DNA of 64,000 nt from Treponema sp. (lineage in GTDB: Bacteria > Spirochaetota > Spirochaetia > Treponematales > Treponemataceae), in the NCBI GenBank assembly GCA_024402695.1, contig JAKSTG010000012.1, forward strand, positions 16,211 through 80,210, given 5' to 3'. Below, piece by piece: positions 25,714 through 34,097 of this stretch (the stretch's first letter is position 1; each line of letters starts with the position of its first letter). Both the position numbers and the translations under genes were made by a program. A model generated the notes under the pieces. It was not told the origin of the DNA. It did not search any database and saw only the letters and a program-made list of their open reading frames with translations.

Positions 25714-25742
25714 ATAATAAAGTGATTGGAAATAATAGTAAA
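25714..25742 (-). promoter_or_regulatory. Leaderless-type promoter
   Basis: On the minus strand TTTACT (25737-25742), 17 bp, TATTAT (25714-25719), then 6 nt to the ATG at 25707. Confidence 0.6.
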
Positions 25743-25798
25743 GACTGGAACATAAATGCCGATTATAGAGGTAAGATATATCTTTTTTGGGGGAAAAA

Positions 25799-26515
25799 AT
25801 GAAAAAGATTCTTTCTACAGTAATCTCTATGTGTATGCTTACAGCCGCTTTATTTGCCGGCGATGTTGCAACTTTTGTAGAAGGCGGATGGTCTTCAGAC
25901 GGAGAAATTTTTGTATTCGGACAGTACGGTAAGACAGACAAATCTTTCCAGGGTTGGGCTGAACTTATCGAAGTAGATATTGCAAAAAATGACTATGCTA
26001 AAAACGGTTATTTTTCAATCAAACCATCTGCAGTAACTGCAGGTAAAAACGGTCGCGAGGTTTACGAATCTCTTGAAGCAAAAAGCTTCTTCAGCACAAA
26101 ACCACTGAACCTTAAGAAAACTGAACCTGACCAGATTCTTTACCTTTGTGAAGATCCATCAAAAAAAGGTCTTGATGTAATCACCTTCAAAGACTTCCTT
26201 GGTTCTTCAATTGATAACCCAACTTCTTTCACAGTAACAATGAATCCTACTGTAACTGGAACCGGAGCAAACGCAAAATCATCTTTCTACATTCTTATTG
26301 AAAAGAAAGACGCAAGCGGTAAAGTAATTGCAAGCCAGAAAGTCGGAAATCCTGACATTTCACGCAAAGGAATTACTAACTACAAAATCGAACAGATTCT
26401 TTCAGACAAAACAGGTAAAAAAATGATTTTCGTAGTTGAAAAAACTATGGAAGACAAAACAGGTTTGAACGTACGCTACATGGTTGAAGCCTGTGTTCTG
26501 AACAGCAATTTCTAA
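25799..26515 (+). CDS. Secreted protein, resembles DUF2259
   Basis: A 238-residue exported protein. A classical signal peptide (MKKILSTVISMCML..., cleavage near ALFAG) is followed by a segment with GGWSSDGEIFVFGQYG, which resembles the start of DUF2259 predicted secreted proteins; this match is from memory and moderate. The rest is mostly beta with many Lys and Thr. No catalytic motif is visible. The ATG at 25799 is preceded by GGGGG at 5-nt spacing. A strong terminator follows, so it is likely a single-gene unit. Confidence 0.7.
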   Translation: MKKILSTVISMCMLTAALFAGDVATFVEGGWSSDGEIFVFGQYGKTDKSFQGWAELIEVDIAKNDYAKNGYFSIKPSAVTAGKNGREVYESLEAKSFFSTKPLNLKKTEPDQILYLCEDPSKKGLDVITFKDFLGSSIDNPTSFTVTMNPTVTGTGANAKSSFYILIEKKDASGKVIASQKVGNPDISRKGITNYKIEQILSDKTGKKMIFVVEKTMEDKTGLNVRYMVEACVLNSNF

Positions 26516-26543
26516 TAAATTAAAATATACTCCTTTTATCAGG

Positions 26544-26570
26544 CCGGTGATTTTCACCGGTCTTTTTTTT
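26544..26570 (+). terminator. Rho-independent terminator after the secreted-protein gene
   Basis: Stem CCGGTGA / TCACCGG (26544-26550 and 26554-26560) with a 3-nt loop, followed by eight consecutive T. Confidence 0.9.
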
Positions 26571-26630
26571 GTCTTTTTCCTTTTTTGTAAAAACAAACAA
26601 ATACTTATGGTAAATACATAAGGAGTAAAA

Positions 26631-27719
26631 ATGAAAATCTTTCAAAAACTTAAACGCCCCCTGATCATTATTTCTGAAACAATAATGCTTACAGGATTCA
26701 TGCTTCTTTCTGTTTTCCCCCTATCCTGCAGAGTATCCGTTTCAGGTCTTGAAATAATCGGAACTGATGTAAAGATGCCAGTTCTGGAAACCTTCAAAGT
26801 TCTGGATTCAAGTCATCTTTCCATCAGTTTTTCAGAAGAGGTAAACCTTCTTTCTGGAGGTGTTTCCAGTAATCCCCTTCAGAACATTAAAGAAGATCAT
26901 ATTGATGTTTCTTATGAACTTTCCCAGGACAAGAAAACTGTCCTTGTGATTTTTGACAAAACCACAGAAACCGGAAGAGATTACATCTTTACAGGCGAAG
27001 TTGAAAACAAAACCGGCTCCACCCTGACCTTTTCTTACGGGTTCACGGGTTTCAATGACCGGGTACCTGCCCTGCTCCTTACAGAAATTGCAGACGGAAC
27101 CTGGAGCCGTAAAGGAAAACCTACACTCTACGAATTCATAGAATTCTATGCCCTTTCTTCCGGAAACCTTGCAGGGCTCAGAGTTGTATCAGTAACTGAC
27201 GGCCAGGAAGCAGCTTTCTGTTTTCCTGATTTTGAAATTACCAAGGGAGACTACATTACCGTACATTACAGAAACAACAGCACAGAGGCTGAACTCTGCA
27301 TTTCCGAAACGGGAGGAGACAGATCCGCCTGTACCGCTTTATGGAGTTCGCCGGATGCCTGGGATTTTTATGCCGACAGAACAGAAGCGGTTTTTGGAGC
27401 AACACAGGATGTAGTCTATCTTGAAAACACCGGGGATAATTCAATTCTTCAGGCAGTTGTTTACACACAAAAAGACAAAAATGAATGGACTAAAGATTTA
27501 TATTCAGAAGCGGCTGAACTTTGTGTTCAATCTAATACCTGGGGACCTGACAGCACAATAGAAAATGCAGTACATTTCCAGACTTCCGCAACCCTTCAGC
27601 GTACAAATAAAGAAGATCTTATAAAGGCCTTTGAAAATGGAGAACTTGAATACCCGTTCCCTTCCAAGGCTGATGAGTGGATTCGTGTTTCACAAAGCTT
27701 ACTGACACCTGGAAAATAG
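26631..27719 (+). CDS. Lipoprotein with lamin-tail-like domain
   Basis: A 362-residue exported lipoprotein; the hydrophobic N-terminal segment ends in the lipobox FPLSC (Cys about 33). Residues about 45-135 look like an immunoglobulin-type beta domain (SISFSEEVN, as in bacterial Ig-like repeats). The segment LLLTEIADGT...YEFIEFYALSSG (about 150-178) resembles the start of a lamin-tail domain, a beta-sandwich common in secreted bacterial proteins. A substrate-binding or adhesion role on the cell surface is plausible but not shown. AAGGAG precedes the ATG. The U32 gene follows after 57 bp with its own promoter. Confidence 0.65.
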   Translation: MKIFQKLKRPLIIISETIMLTGFMLLSVFPLSCRVSVSGLEIIGTDVKMPVLETFKVLDSSHLSISFSEEVNLLSGGVSSNPLQNIKEDHIDVSYELSQDKKTVLVIFDKTTETGRDYIFTGEVENKTGSTLTFSYGFTGFNDRVPALLLTEIADGTWSRKGKPTLYEFIEFYALSSGNLAGLRVVSVTDGQEAAFCFPDFEITKGDYITVHYRNNSTEAELCISETGGDRSACTALWSSPDAWDFYADRTEAVFGATQDVVYLENTGDNSILQAVVYTQKDKNEWTKDLYSEAAELCVQSNTWGPDSTIENAVHFQTSATLQRTNKEDLIKAFENGELEYPFPSKADEWIRVSQSLLTPGK

Positions 27720-27741
27720 TTCTTTACTTTTCATCCCTACT

Positions 27742-27770
27742 ATGACTTTTTTCAAATACTTTGTTAGAAT
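27742..27770 (+). promoter_or_regulatory. Leaderless-type promoter of the U32 gene
   Basis: ATGACT (27742-27747), 17-bp spacer, TAGAAT (27765-27770), then 6 nt to the ATG at 27777; no Shine-Dalgarno. Confidence 0.6.
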
Positions 27771-27776
27771 AAAGCC

Positions 27777-29954
27777 ATGGCAGAACTCTTAGCACCTGCG
27801 GGTAATATTGAATCACTTGACGCGGCAATCGGCGAAGGCGCCGATGCTGTATACATGGGACTTAAAAGCTTCAACGCTCGTCTTCGTACAACCAACTTTG
27901 CTTGGAACCAGTTTGAAGCTGCAGTCGAATCATGTCACAGACAACACAAGAAAATTTACGTAACAGTTAATACTGTTGCAGAAGAAAAAGAAACAGAACG
28001 TCTCTACCGTTTCCTTTCCTACCTTGATAAAGTAGGACCGGACGGACTCATTGTCCAGGACTTCGGAGTAATCCGTATGTGCCAGGAATTTTTCCCAAAT
28101 CTTGAACTTCATGCTTCAACTCAGATGAACGTTGAAAGCTCAGCAGCAACAAGACTCCTTCAGAAAGAAGGACTTAAACGCGTTGTTCTTGCACGCGAAC
28201 TGGGGCTCGAAGAAATTAGAAAAATTAAGACAGAAACAGGCGCTGACCTGGAAGTATTTATTCACGGTGCCCTTTGTGTAAGCGAATCGGGACTTTGTCT
28301 TTTCTCAAGTTTCCTTGGTGGAAAATCAGCTAACCGTGGTATGTGTACACAGGCATGCCGCCGTTATTATACAGCCGAAGTACCAGGCGGAATCCGCCAG
28401 GGCTACTACTTCTCTCCATGCGACCTGCAGCTTATCGATCAGATTCCAGGACTTATGGATGCAGGCGTAGATTCCTTCAAAATTGAAGGCCGCATGAAAA
28501 GTGCCGAATACGTAGGAAGTGTTGTTGCGGCTTACCGCTATGTAATGGATCATTACCAGGAAGACAAGAAAGGTGCCATTGCAACAGGTCACAGACTTCT
28601 TTCAAGTGACTTTGCAAGAAGCAAAACTACATACTGGTACGGATTTGATACTCCTGAAGATGGAATCACAAATGCAGGAAGCAAAATCCTGAACCCAGAC
28701 CAGGCCGGCGGAACTGGTATTTATCTTGGAAAAATCAAGAAAACAAAGCCCTGTCCAAAAGAACTTAAACAGGCTCTTATCAAAAATCCGGCAGAAGCAA
28801 AGCCTGAAGACTACCGCATTGCTCTTGCAGTAGTAACAGGCGGCTCCTATGATCCGGACCCGGGCGACTCAATCCGTCTTCACAAAAAAGACGATACAGG
28901 ACGTGTAAGTCATAAAGTACGCACAGTTGAAATTTCTGAAAGCGGCGAACGCTGGATTGATATTCCATCCGGTTTCTCTGAGGGCGATCCTGTTTATCTT
29001 CTTCAGACAAAATCAAGCTCAAAGCGTTACCCTAGAGTTATTCCTCACGATATAGGTCGTTACAGAAAACAGCCGGGCGACGAACAGCTTCCAATCCTTG
29101 ACCTTACACCGGTAGCACAGAAGGAACTTTCTTACTTCCCTGAAGGAGTATACGCAAGCGTTTCTTCTATCCCTGACCTTTTCCAGATTCAGGGCATTCA
29201 TCCTGTAAGAGTTATGCTGGAACTGAACTCAGAAACAAAAGCAGATCTTCTTGCACACAAAACAGTTCTTCCTTTCTCAAAGAAACAGCTTTATATTTCT
29301 CTGGATCCATTCTGCGCTTCAACCCAGGAAGATGAACTTAAAGAAGTTCTCAACCAGCTGATTACAGACGGATTCCAGTGTTTCGTTGCCAACAACCTGG
29401 CTCAGGTACAAATGCTTAAAGGATTCCAGGCATCGGGCAGCAAAATAAACATTATTGCCGGCCCTTACCTGTACACCTTCAACCGATGGGCAGTTTCCTT
29501 CCTTGAAAACCAGAATATCGGTGCCTTTGTTATGCCATACGAAAACTCAAGAAAAAATCTGGAAGCAACTTTCGACATGAATGTACGCCAGAGAGTTCTT
29601 GTTCCGGTATTTGCATATCCTGCACTTTTCAGAATGCGCTTCAAGCTGCCTTCTGATTACGATTTCACTTTCTTCGAAGACAAAGAAGGTTCACTTTTCA
29701 AAGTAAACTCTACAAGCGACGGTTCCTTTGTTATGCCTGAGTCTCCATTCTCTATCGTTGATAAAGTTGAAGCTCTGAACAAATCAGGATTCCGCAGAAT
29801 TCTTATAGACTTCACAAAAACAAAAGTTACAAGAAGCCAGATAAAGGCAATTATGACCTCTATGGCAAAAGGACAGCCTTTACCTGAAGTTTCTCGTTTC
29901 AACTGGAAAGACGGCTTCTACCGTGACAGGGATCCCCAGTTACAGCAGAAGTAG
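27777..29954 (+). CDS. U32 peptidase-family protein (RlhA/TrhP-like)
   Basis: A 725-residue protein of the U32 family. The N-terminus (ELLAPAGNIESLDAAI) and the cysteine signature FIHGALCVSESGLC...NRGMCTQACR (about 162-196) are diagnostic; the four Cys may hold an iron-sulfur cluster. Family members hydroxylate RNA bases, such as 23S rRNA C2501 (RlhA) or tRNA U34 (TrhP/TrhO type). A few others are collagenase-like peptidases. The C-terminal 300 residues form an extra alpha/beta region found in longer members. I favour an RNA-modifying role but cannot choose the target. It converges with ssb after 18 bp. Confidence 0.85.
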   Translation: MAELLAPAGNIESLDAAIGEGADAVYMGLKSFNARLRTTNFAWNQFEAAVESCHRQHKKIYVTVNTVAEEKETERLYRFLSYLDKVGPDGLIVQDFGVIRMCQEFFPNLELHASTQMNVESSAATRLLQKEGLKRVVLARELGLEEIRKIKTETGADLEVFIHGALCVSESGLCLFSSFLGGKSANRGMCTQACRRYYTAEVPGGIRQGYYFSPCDLQLIDQIPGLMDAGVDSFKIEGRMKSAEYVGSVVAAYRYVMDHYQEDKKGAIATGHRLLSSDFARSKTTYWYGFDTPEDGITNAGSKILNPDQAGGTGIYLGKIKKTKPCPKELKQALIKNPAEAKPEDYRIALAVVTGGSYDPDPGDSIRLHKKDDTGRVSHKVRTVEISESGERWIDIPSGFSEGDPVYLLQTKSSSKRYPRVIPHDIGRYRKQPGDEQLPILDLTPVAQKELSYFPEGVYASVSSIPDLFQIQGIHPVRVMLELNSETKADLLAHKTVLPFSKKQLYISLDPFCASTQEDELKEVLNQLITDGFQCFVANNLAQVQMLKGFQASGSKINIIAGPYLYTFNRWAVSFLENQNIGAFVMPYENSRKNLEATFDMNVRQRVLVPVFAYPALFRMRFKLPSDYDFTFFEDKEGSLFKVNSTSDGSFVMPESPFSIVDKVEALNKSGFRRILIDFTKTKVTRSQIKAIMTSMAKGQPLPEVSRFNWKDGFYRDRDPQLQQK

Positions 29955-29972
29955 TTTTCCAAACCCGAACAA

Positions 29973-30437
29973 CTAGAAGTCCACTGTTTCATTTTCCATT
30001 TCGGAATTTGCGGCAGCGGCTTCAGCCAGTTTCATGGCTTCAAGAGCAGCGTTATGCTGCTCTTCTTCTTTAACAGATGTTCCCCCATCCATTTTGGATT
30101 CACCAGCAGGCTTCTGTTTGTATTCCAGGTGTTCCGCAACAATCATCATACGGCTTTCCCACTTGTCTTCTGAATTCTTCCAGCGGTCCTGTTTAAGTCG
30201 TCCTACAACACGAACACCACGTCCCTTTTCACATTTTTCCGAAGCGTATTCAGCCATTTTGTTTACGGTCTGAATTGGGATAAAGCTTACTTCTTCTTTG
30301 CTTTCACCGTTTTTATCACGGTAAAAGCGGTTCACTCCGATTGTAAATTCGGCTACCTTAAAGCCAGGGACAGGTTCTCTGAGCATAGGCTGCTTTGTTA
30401 CATTTCCTTCAACAATTACTGAGTTCAACTGGTTCAT
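29973..30437 (-). CDS. ssb: Single-stranded DNA-binding protein
   Basis: A 154-residue OB-fold protein that coats single-stranded DNA during replication and repair. It opens with MNQLNSVIVEGNV and contains the usual SSB segments (GFKVAEFTIGVNRFYRD and VRVVGRLKQDRW). The C-terminal region is acidic but ends ENETVDF rather than the usual DDDIPF, so the partner-binding tip differs. The start at 30437 is set by AGAGGT five nt upstream; a longer reading would run through the leader hairpins. The leader contains three inverted repeats (30458-30520). Confidence 0.93.
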   Translation of the reverse strand: MNQLNSVIVEGNVTKQPMLREPVPGFKVAEFTIGVNRFYRDKNGESKEEVSFIPIQTVNKMAEYASEKCEKGRGVRVVGRLKQDRWKNSEDKWESRMMIVAEHLEYKQKPAGESKMDGGTSVKEEEQHNAALEAMKLAEAAAANSEMENETVDF

Positions 30438-30457
30438 AAAATACCTCTTTTTAAATT

Positions 30458-30520
30458 GTGCAGAAGCACGAATTGTTCCGGCCGGAACTAATAATACAGG
30501 CAAGAAACCTGTACTATTAG
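30458..30520 (-). promoter_or_regulatory. Structured ssb leader with three inverted repeats
   Basis: From the gene outwards: hairpin GTGC-N4-GCAC (30458-30469), the perfect 14-bp palindrome GTTCCGGCCGGAAC (30475-30488), and an imperfect 33-bp inverted repeat of 6 bp, one mismatch and 6 bp (30488-30520) around CAAGAAA. A weak TTGTTC/TAGTAC promoter overlaps the outer one. Confidence 0.55.
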
Positions 30521-30576
30521 TATTTGTTTTTATGAACAAAAGAGGAAAATAGAAATGTTTTTTTTTAGATTTTTTT

Positions 30577-31692
30577 TTACTTTTCGATGTTTTTTCTAGG
30601 GAAAAGTTTGCTGTCTACTGCCTCACTGTCACACGGAGCAACAATAAGTTCTTCCAGAACATAACCACAGGCACCAAGTGCTGTAGAACGAAGATCCGGC
30701 AGACAGAAATTTACATCAATATTCTGAAGATCTGGATAGAATCTGTATTCTGAAACATACTGTTCAATCTTAGACTTCAGGAAATCAATATCCATATTTT
30801 CAAGTCCTGAAATAAATACTTTTTCTACATCCAGAGTATTTGAGAATACTGAAATGGTCATAGCCATGTTCTTCAGATATTTTTCCATAGATGGGCGATC
30901 ATTCTTCATATTGAGTCTTTTGATCTCAGGAACATGCATTGCTTTATAGTCTTCAAGACGGAAAAGTCCCGGCATTTCCCCTGCACATCCATGAGAACCA
31001 GTAACCGGTTTTGCGTTCATAAAAAGAGTACTTCCACCTGTAATACGACAGAACTTGCTTGGATCTTTTGGATCATCAATAAAATGCTGAAGGAAAACAA
31101 TGAAAGAACTGAAATCTTTCTGGAAAGCTACCTTACCCCATCCCCAGCATCTGACATCATTTTCAACAAAAACCGGAACAGATCTGTTATTAAATACAAT
31201 TTCATTAGGGAACTGGATTTCTTCAGTAAGACCAAATGGAACAGAACGAAGAACTTTATTTTCCGAAGAAAGCACAATTCCAGGAATTCCAAGTCCTACT
31301 GCTGCAATTTCATATTCACATTCATAAAGAACTTTAAATACAGTTTCTTTGAAAAACTGAGCAATATCAGTAACAATCTCGTTAAGCTTTTTCTCGTAAA
31401 CAATTCTTCCAGAAATATCAGAAACAATAACCACCTGATACTCAGGCTGAATTTCAATTCCGGCAACATAAATACGCTTTGTATTCAGAATAAGAGGCAG
31501 TCTTTTTAGAGCAGACTCCTGTTCAATAAGCCACCCCTGTTCAACCAGGTAATTATAAATGTGAGTAACCATGGCACGATCAATACACAAAGCTTCACCA
31601 AGCTGTTTGCGATTAATTCCGGGAGTCTGGTAGACAAGTTTGAGCATAGAACAAACCTGTCTGTAATTAGTTTTTCCTAAAGATAACTTCAT
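30577..31692 (-). CDS. ROK-family transcriptional repressor
   Basis: A 371-residue regulator: an N-terminal winged helix-turn-helix (about 10-60, INRKQLGEALCIDRAMVTHI) fused to a ROK sugar-kinase-like domain. The ATP-site motif GLGIPG and the ROK segment ENDVRCWGWGK are present. The later segment GSHGCAGEMPG matches the ROK GxxGxAGE pattern, but the zinc-binding CxCGxxGCxE found in active kinases is absent. This fits a NagC/XylR-type repressor that senses a sugar rather than a kinase. The genes it controls are not evident, but the xylanase, uxu and GH94 genes are possible targets. AGGA lies before the ATG. Confidence 0.85.
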   Translation of the reverse strand: MKLSLGKTNYRQVCSMLKLVYQTPGINRKQLGEALCIDRAMVTHIYNYLVEQGWLIEQESALKRLPLILNTKRIYVAGIEIQPEYQVVIVSDISGRIVYEKKLNEIVTDIAQFFKETVFKVLYECEYEIAAVGLGIPGIVLSSENKVLRSVPFGLTEEIQFPNEIVFNNRSVPVFVENDVRCWGWGKVAFQKDFSSFIVFLQHFIDDPKDPSKFCRITGGSTLFMNAKPVTGSHGCAGEMPGLFRLEDYKAMHVPEIKRLNMKNDRPSMEKYLKNMAMTISVFSNTLDVEKVFISGLENMDIDFLKSKIEQYVSEYRFYPDLQNIDVNFCLPDLRSTALGACGYVLEELIVAPCDSEAVDSKLFPRKNIEK

Positions 31693-31775
31693 TTGTTATT
31701 CCTGTGAAAATTAAAGTAAAGATAAACCTCTCAAATTTTTTACTTTCTGAAATGAATGTTATTTTTTAGATAAAA

Positions 31776-32867
31776 CTAAAGAAGAGATGCAAAAGGATTG
31801 TAAGAATCCTGGTCGTCCTCCTTCTGTGAACTCAGATATTTTGCAGCACTCAAATCCTGTTCAGCAGATGCGGCAGGAATCAAAGAAATGCGTTTGTTTT
31901 TAAGATCCATTTCCTTGATAACAACAGCCATGTCGTCGCCAGGTTTATAAAGTTTTTTGATATTTGTATTTTTGCCGACACCTTCAAGTTCAGAAATGTG
32001 AACAAGGCCATCAACACCTTTAACAAGATTAACAAAGACACCGAAGTCTGTTACTCTTGCAATTTTTCCTTCATATTTTGTTTCCAGTTTAAGTTCTTCA
32101 GCGGCAGCATTCCATGGATCATCAAGAAGAGCCTTAACACTGATTGAAACCTTTTCATTTTTCCAGTCTGCACGGATTACCTGTGCCTTTACTTTCTGCC
32201 CTTCAGAAATAATGCTGAAAATATCCTCTACGCGGTCATACTGAATTTCTGAAACAGGAAGAAGAGTTCTGAAACCATTTACGTTTACAAAAGCACCAAA
32301 GTTCTGAACAGATTCAACAACCCCTTCAACGATTTTTCCTACTGTGATTTCACGTGAAAGGCTGTCCAGTTTTTCAGCATATTCTCTTTCGCCAAGAAGA
32401 CGGTTTGAAACTGTAAGGTCTTTCCCATCATTTTTATATTCAATGATTACAAAAGGAAGTGTACGTCCTACGTAAGCAGAAGGTTCTTCCTTGTTGCGGA
32501 ATCCCATCTGTGAATATGGACAGAAAGCACGGTTGCTTCCGATTTTTACTTCGTATCCGCCTTTGATTTCTTTTTCAACGTGTCCGTCTACAGGAATCTT
32601 TGCATTCCATGCATTTTCGATCATTGCTTTATCAGCTTTGTCACCGGCAATTTTTGCAGTGAAACGCATTTCACCATTGATGTATCCTGTGAAGAAAACT
32701 TTTACTTTATCTCCTTCTTTCACAGTAAGATTTCCTTCTTTATCCAGGAAGTCTGCAGTATCACAAACTCCTTCACTTTTGGCATCCATAGCCAGGAATA
32801 CGTAATCTTTCTGGATCTGAACAATTTCAGTTTCGAACTGTTCGCCGATTTCAATTCTATTTGTCAT
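31776..32867 (-). CDS. S1 RNA-binding domain protein (ribosomal protein S1-like)
   Basis: A 363-residue RNA-binding protein with about four S1-type OB folds. The third and fourth are clear: GKIVEGVVESVQNFGAFV (about 182-199) and YEGKIARVTDFGVFVNL (about 270-286), each followed by the VSEI or VHISEL pattern. The first two are more diverged. Length is shorter than the six-domain E. coli S1 and closer to the S1-like proteins of low-GC bacteria. It may act in translation or RNA turnover. AGGA precedes the ATG; the DtxR-family gene lies 36 bp upstream on the same strand. Confidence 0.82.
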   Translation of the reverse strand: MTNRIEIGEQFETEIVQIQKDYVFLAMDAKSEGVCDTADFLDKEGNLTVKEGDKVKVFFTGYINGEMRFTAKIAGDKADKAMIENAWNAKIPVDGHVEKEIKGGYEVKIGSNRAFCPYSQMGFRNKEEPSAYVGRTLPFVIIEYKNDGKDLTVSNRLLGEREYAEKLDSLSREITVGKIVEGVVESVQNFGAFVNVNGFRTLLPVSEIQYDRVEDIFSIISEGQKVKAQVIRADWKNEKVSISVKALLDDPWNAAAEELKLETKYEGKIARVTDFGVFVNLVKGVDGLVHISELEGVGKNTNIKKLYKPGDDMAVVIKEMDLKNKRISLIPAASAEQDLSAAKYLSSQKEDDQDSYNPFASLL

Positions 32868-32903
32868 TTTATTTTCCTTATATATTTTTATTTTTTGAAC
32901 TGA

Positions 32904-33266
32904 TTAGAGTTTTTTTGTCAGTTCACGAACCTTTTCAAAAGCCTCATCAGAAATATCGTGTTCGATTTTGCAGGCATCAGCTGAAGCATTTTCTTTAGAT
33001 ACACCTATTTTTTCAAAAAACTCAGAAAGAACCGTGTGTCTTTCATAAATTCTTTCGGCAATTTCCTTTCCTTTAGGAAGAAGAGAGATATGTCCGTCAG
33101 AATCAATCAGAATATATTTTTCTGATTCAAGATTATGAATTGCAACACTAACAGAAGGTTTTGAGATTTTAAGATGTCTTGCGATTTCGACTGCATGTAC
33201 AGGACCTTTTTGTCCAAGAACAAGAACAGATTCCAGATACATTTCAGCAGATTCACGAATGGTCAT
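32904..33266 (-). CDS. DtxR/MntR-family metal-dependent regulator
   Basis: A 120-residue repressor: a winged helix-turn-helix (about 20-65) then a metal-binding dimerisation region with E8, H77, C99, E102 and H103 in the positions expected for the MntR/TroR/DtxR fold. No C-terminal SH3-like domain is present, as in MntR. It should bind Mn2+ or Fe2+ and then DNA. A palindrome close to the DtxR box half-site TTAGGTT lies at 33282-33297, between this gene and the divergent membrane protein gene, so it may regulate both and itself. mntP at 9010 is another possible target. GAGGA precedes the ATG. Confidence 0.88.
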   Translation of the reverse strand: MTIRESAEMYLESVLVLGQKGPVHAVEIARHLKISKPSVSVAIHNLESEKYILIDSDGHISLLPKGKEIAERIYERHTVLSEFFEKIGVSKENASADACKIEHDISDEAFEKVRELTKKL

Positions 33267-33281
33267 AGATTCCTCTTTTGT

Positions 33282-33297
33282 TTAGGTTGAAATCTAA
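33282..33297. promoter_or_regulatory. Iron-box-like palindrome between dtxR-type gene and membrane gene
   Basis: TTAGGTT-GA-AATCTAA: the two 7-bp arms match at 6 of 7 positions, and the left arm equals the DtxR consensus half-site. It lies 15 bp upstream of the regulator's ATG. Confidence 0.45.
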
Positions 33298-33349
33298 TTG
33301 TATAGGATTTTTACATAATTTTCTATGTTTTTTAACCGATAATTGTATT

Positions 33350-34081
33350 ATGGCTAGCAAATCTAAAGTAAAAATCTCAATTGAACCGGTTATTATCCTT
33401 TTAATTTCACTTGTAACTGTAGCAGTTTTTCTCTTAAACCGCTTTGTTCCTTCCTTAAAACTTATGGATTTCTTTACAAGTCCTACCTCTTCAAAAGGTT
33501 CTTACCCTTTCGATATCAAATCAGTTACTTCCTGGATCAGAACTGTTCTTTACATATTCGGAACAAAGAATATTTCTTCCTGGATTGTTCTTGCCATACT
33601 ATTTTTCATCACCCCTGATCAGGAAAATAACTACGGCACAGTCCTGATTGCCATAATGATTTTTCTTGCAACAATTTTCTCGGGAGTTCTTGCAGCCTGC
33701 TTCCTTGAAAAACCACTTAACGGCGCAGAGCCAGCCCTTTTCCTTCTGATTATCCTGGATTTCCTTGCATCTTTCAGAAAGAAAGAAATCAAAATTTCTT
33801 CTATTGCGGCTCTTGCCTTCCTTATTGTTTATGAAGCGGTTTCAGGAGTTAATCTGATTACAATTTTCGTATTCTTTGCAGGCGGTTTATGTGGAAGTCT
33901 TGTTTCTTTCATTACAGTTAAAAAATCAACCTCAAAGAAAAAGACCTCGTCTAAAAGCAAAAAAGACACTGCCACTACCGTTGTATATTTTGACAACGAA
34001 GCCGACAGTCCTCGTTTTAAAAACAAAAAATCCAGTGCAACCGATGACGATGAAACAGTTATCGGCACACTGGAATTCTAA
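33350..34081 (+). CDS. Polytopic membrane protein of unknown function
   Basis: A 243-residue protein with about six hydrophobic helices and a Lys/Ser-rich C-terminal tail ending in acidic residues (about 200-243). I do not recognise a family. The start at 33350 (MASKSKV) is chosen over a longer reading because the first helix then sits at a usual distance from the N-terminus and GATAAT (33338-33343) ends 6 nt before it; no Shine-Dalgarno is present. It is divergent from the DtxR-family regulator across 83 bp with an iron-box-like palindrome, so a metal- or envelope-related function is possible. It converges with the kinase gene. Confidence 0.65.
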   Translation: MASKSKVKISIEPVIILLISLVTVAVFLLNRFVPSLKLMDFFTSPTSSKGSYPFDIKSVTSWIRTVLYIFGTKNISSWIVLAILFFITPDQENNYGTVLIAIMIFLATIFSGVLAACFLEKPLNGAEPALFLLIILDFLASFRKKEIKISSIAALAFLIVYEAVSGVNLITIFVFFAGGLCGSLVSFITVKKSTSKKKTSSKSKKDTATTVVYFDNEADSPRFKNKKSSATDDDETVIGTLEF

Positions 34082-34097
34082 TAAAATTTATTCGGGC

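Noticed and set aside
25708..25941. N-terminal extension of the 24898-25707 membrane protein
   Set aside because: The extra 78 codons overlap the promoter and start of the divergent secreted-protein gene and lack membrane character, while a promoter fits the ATG at 25707.
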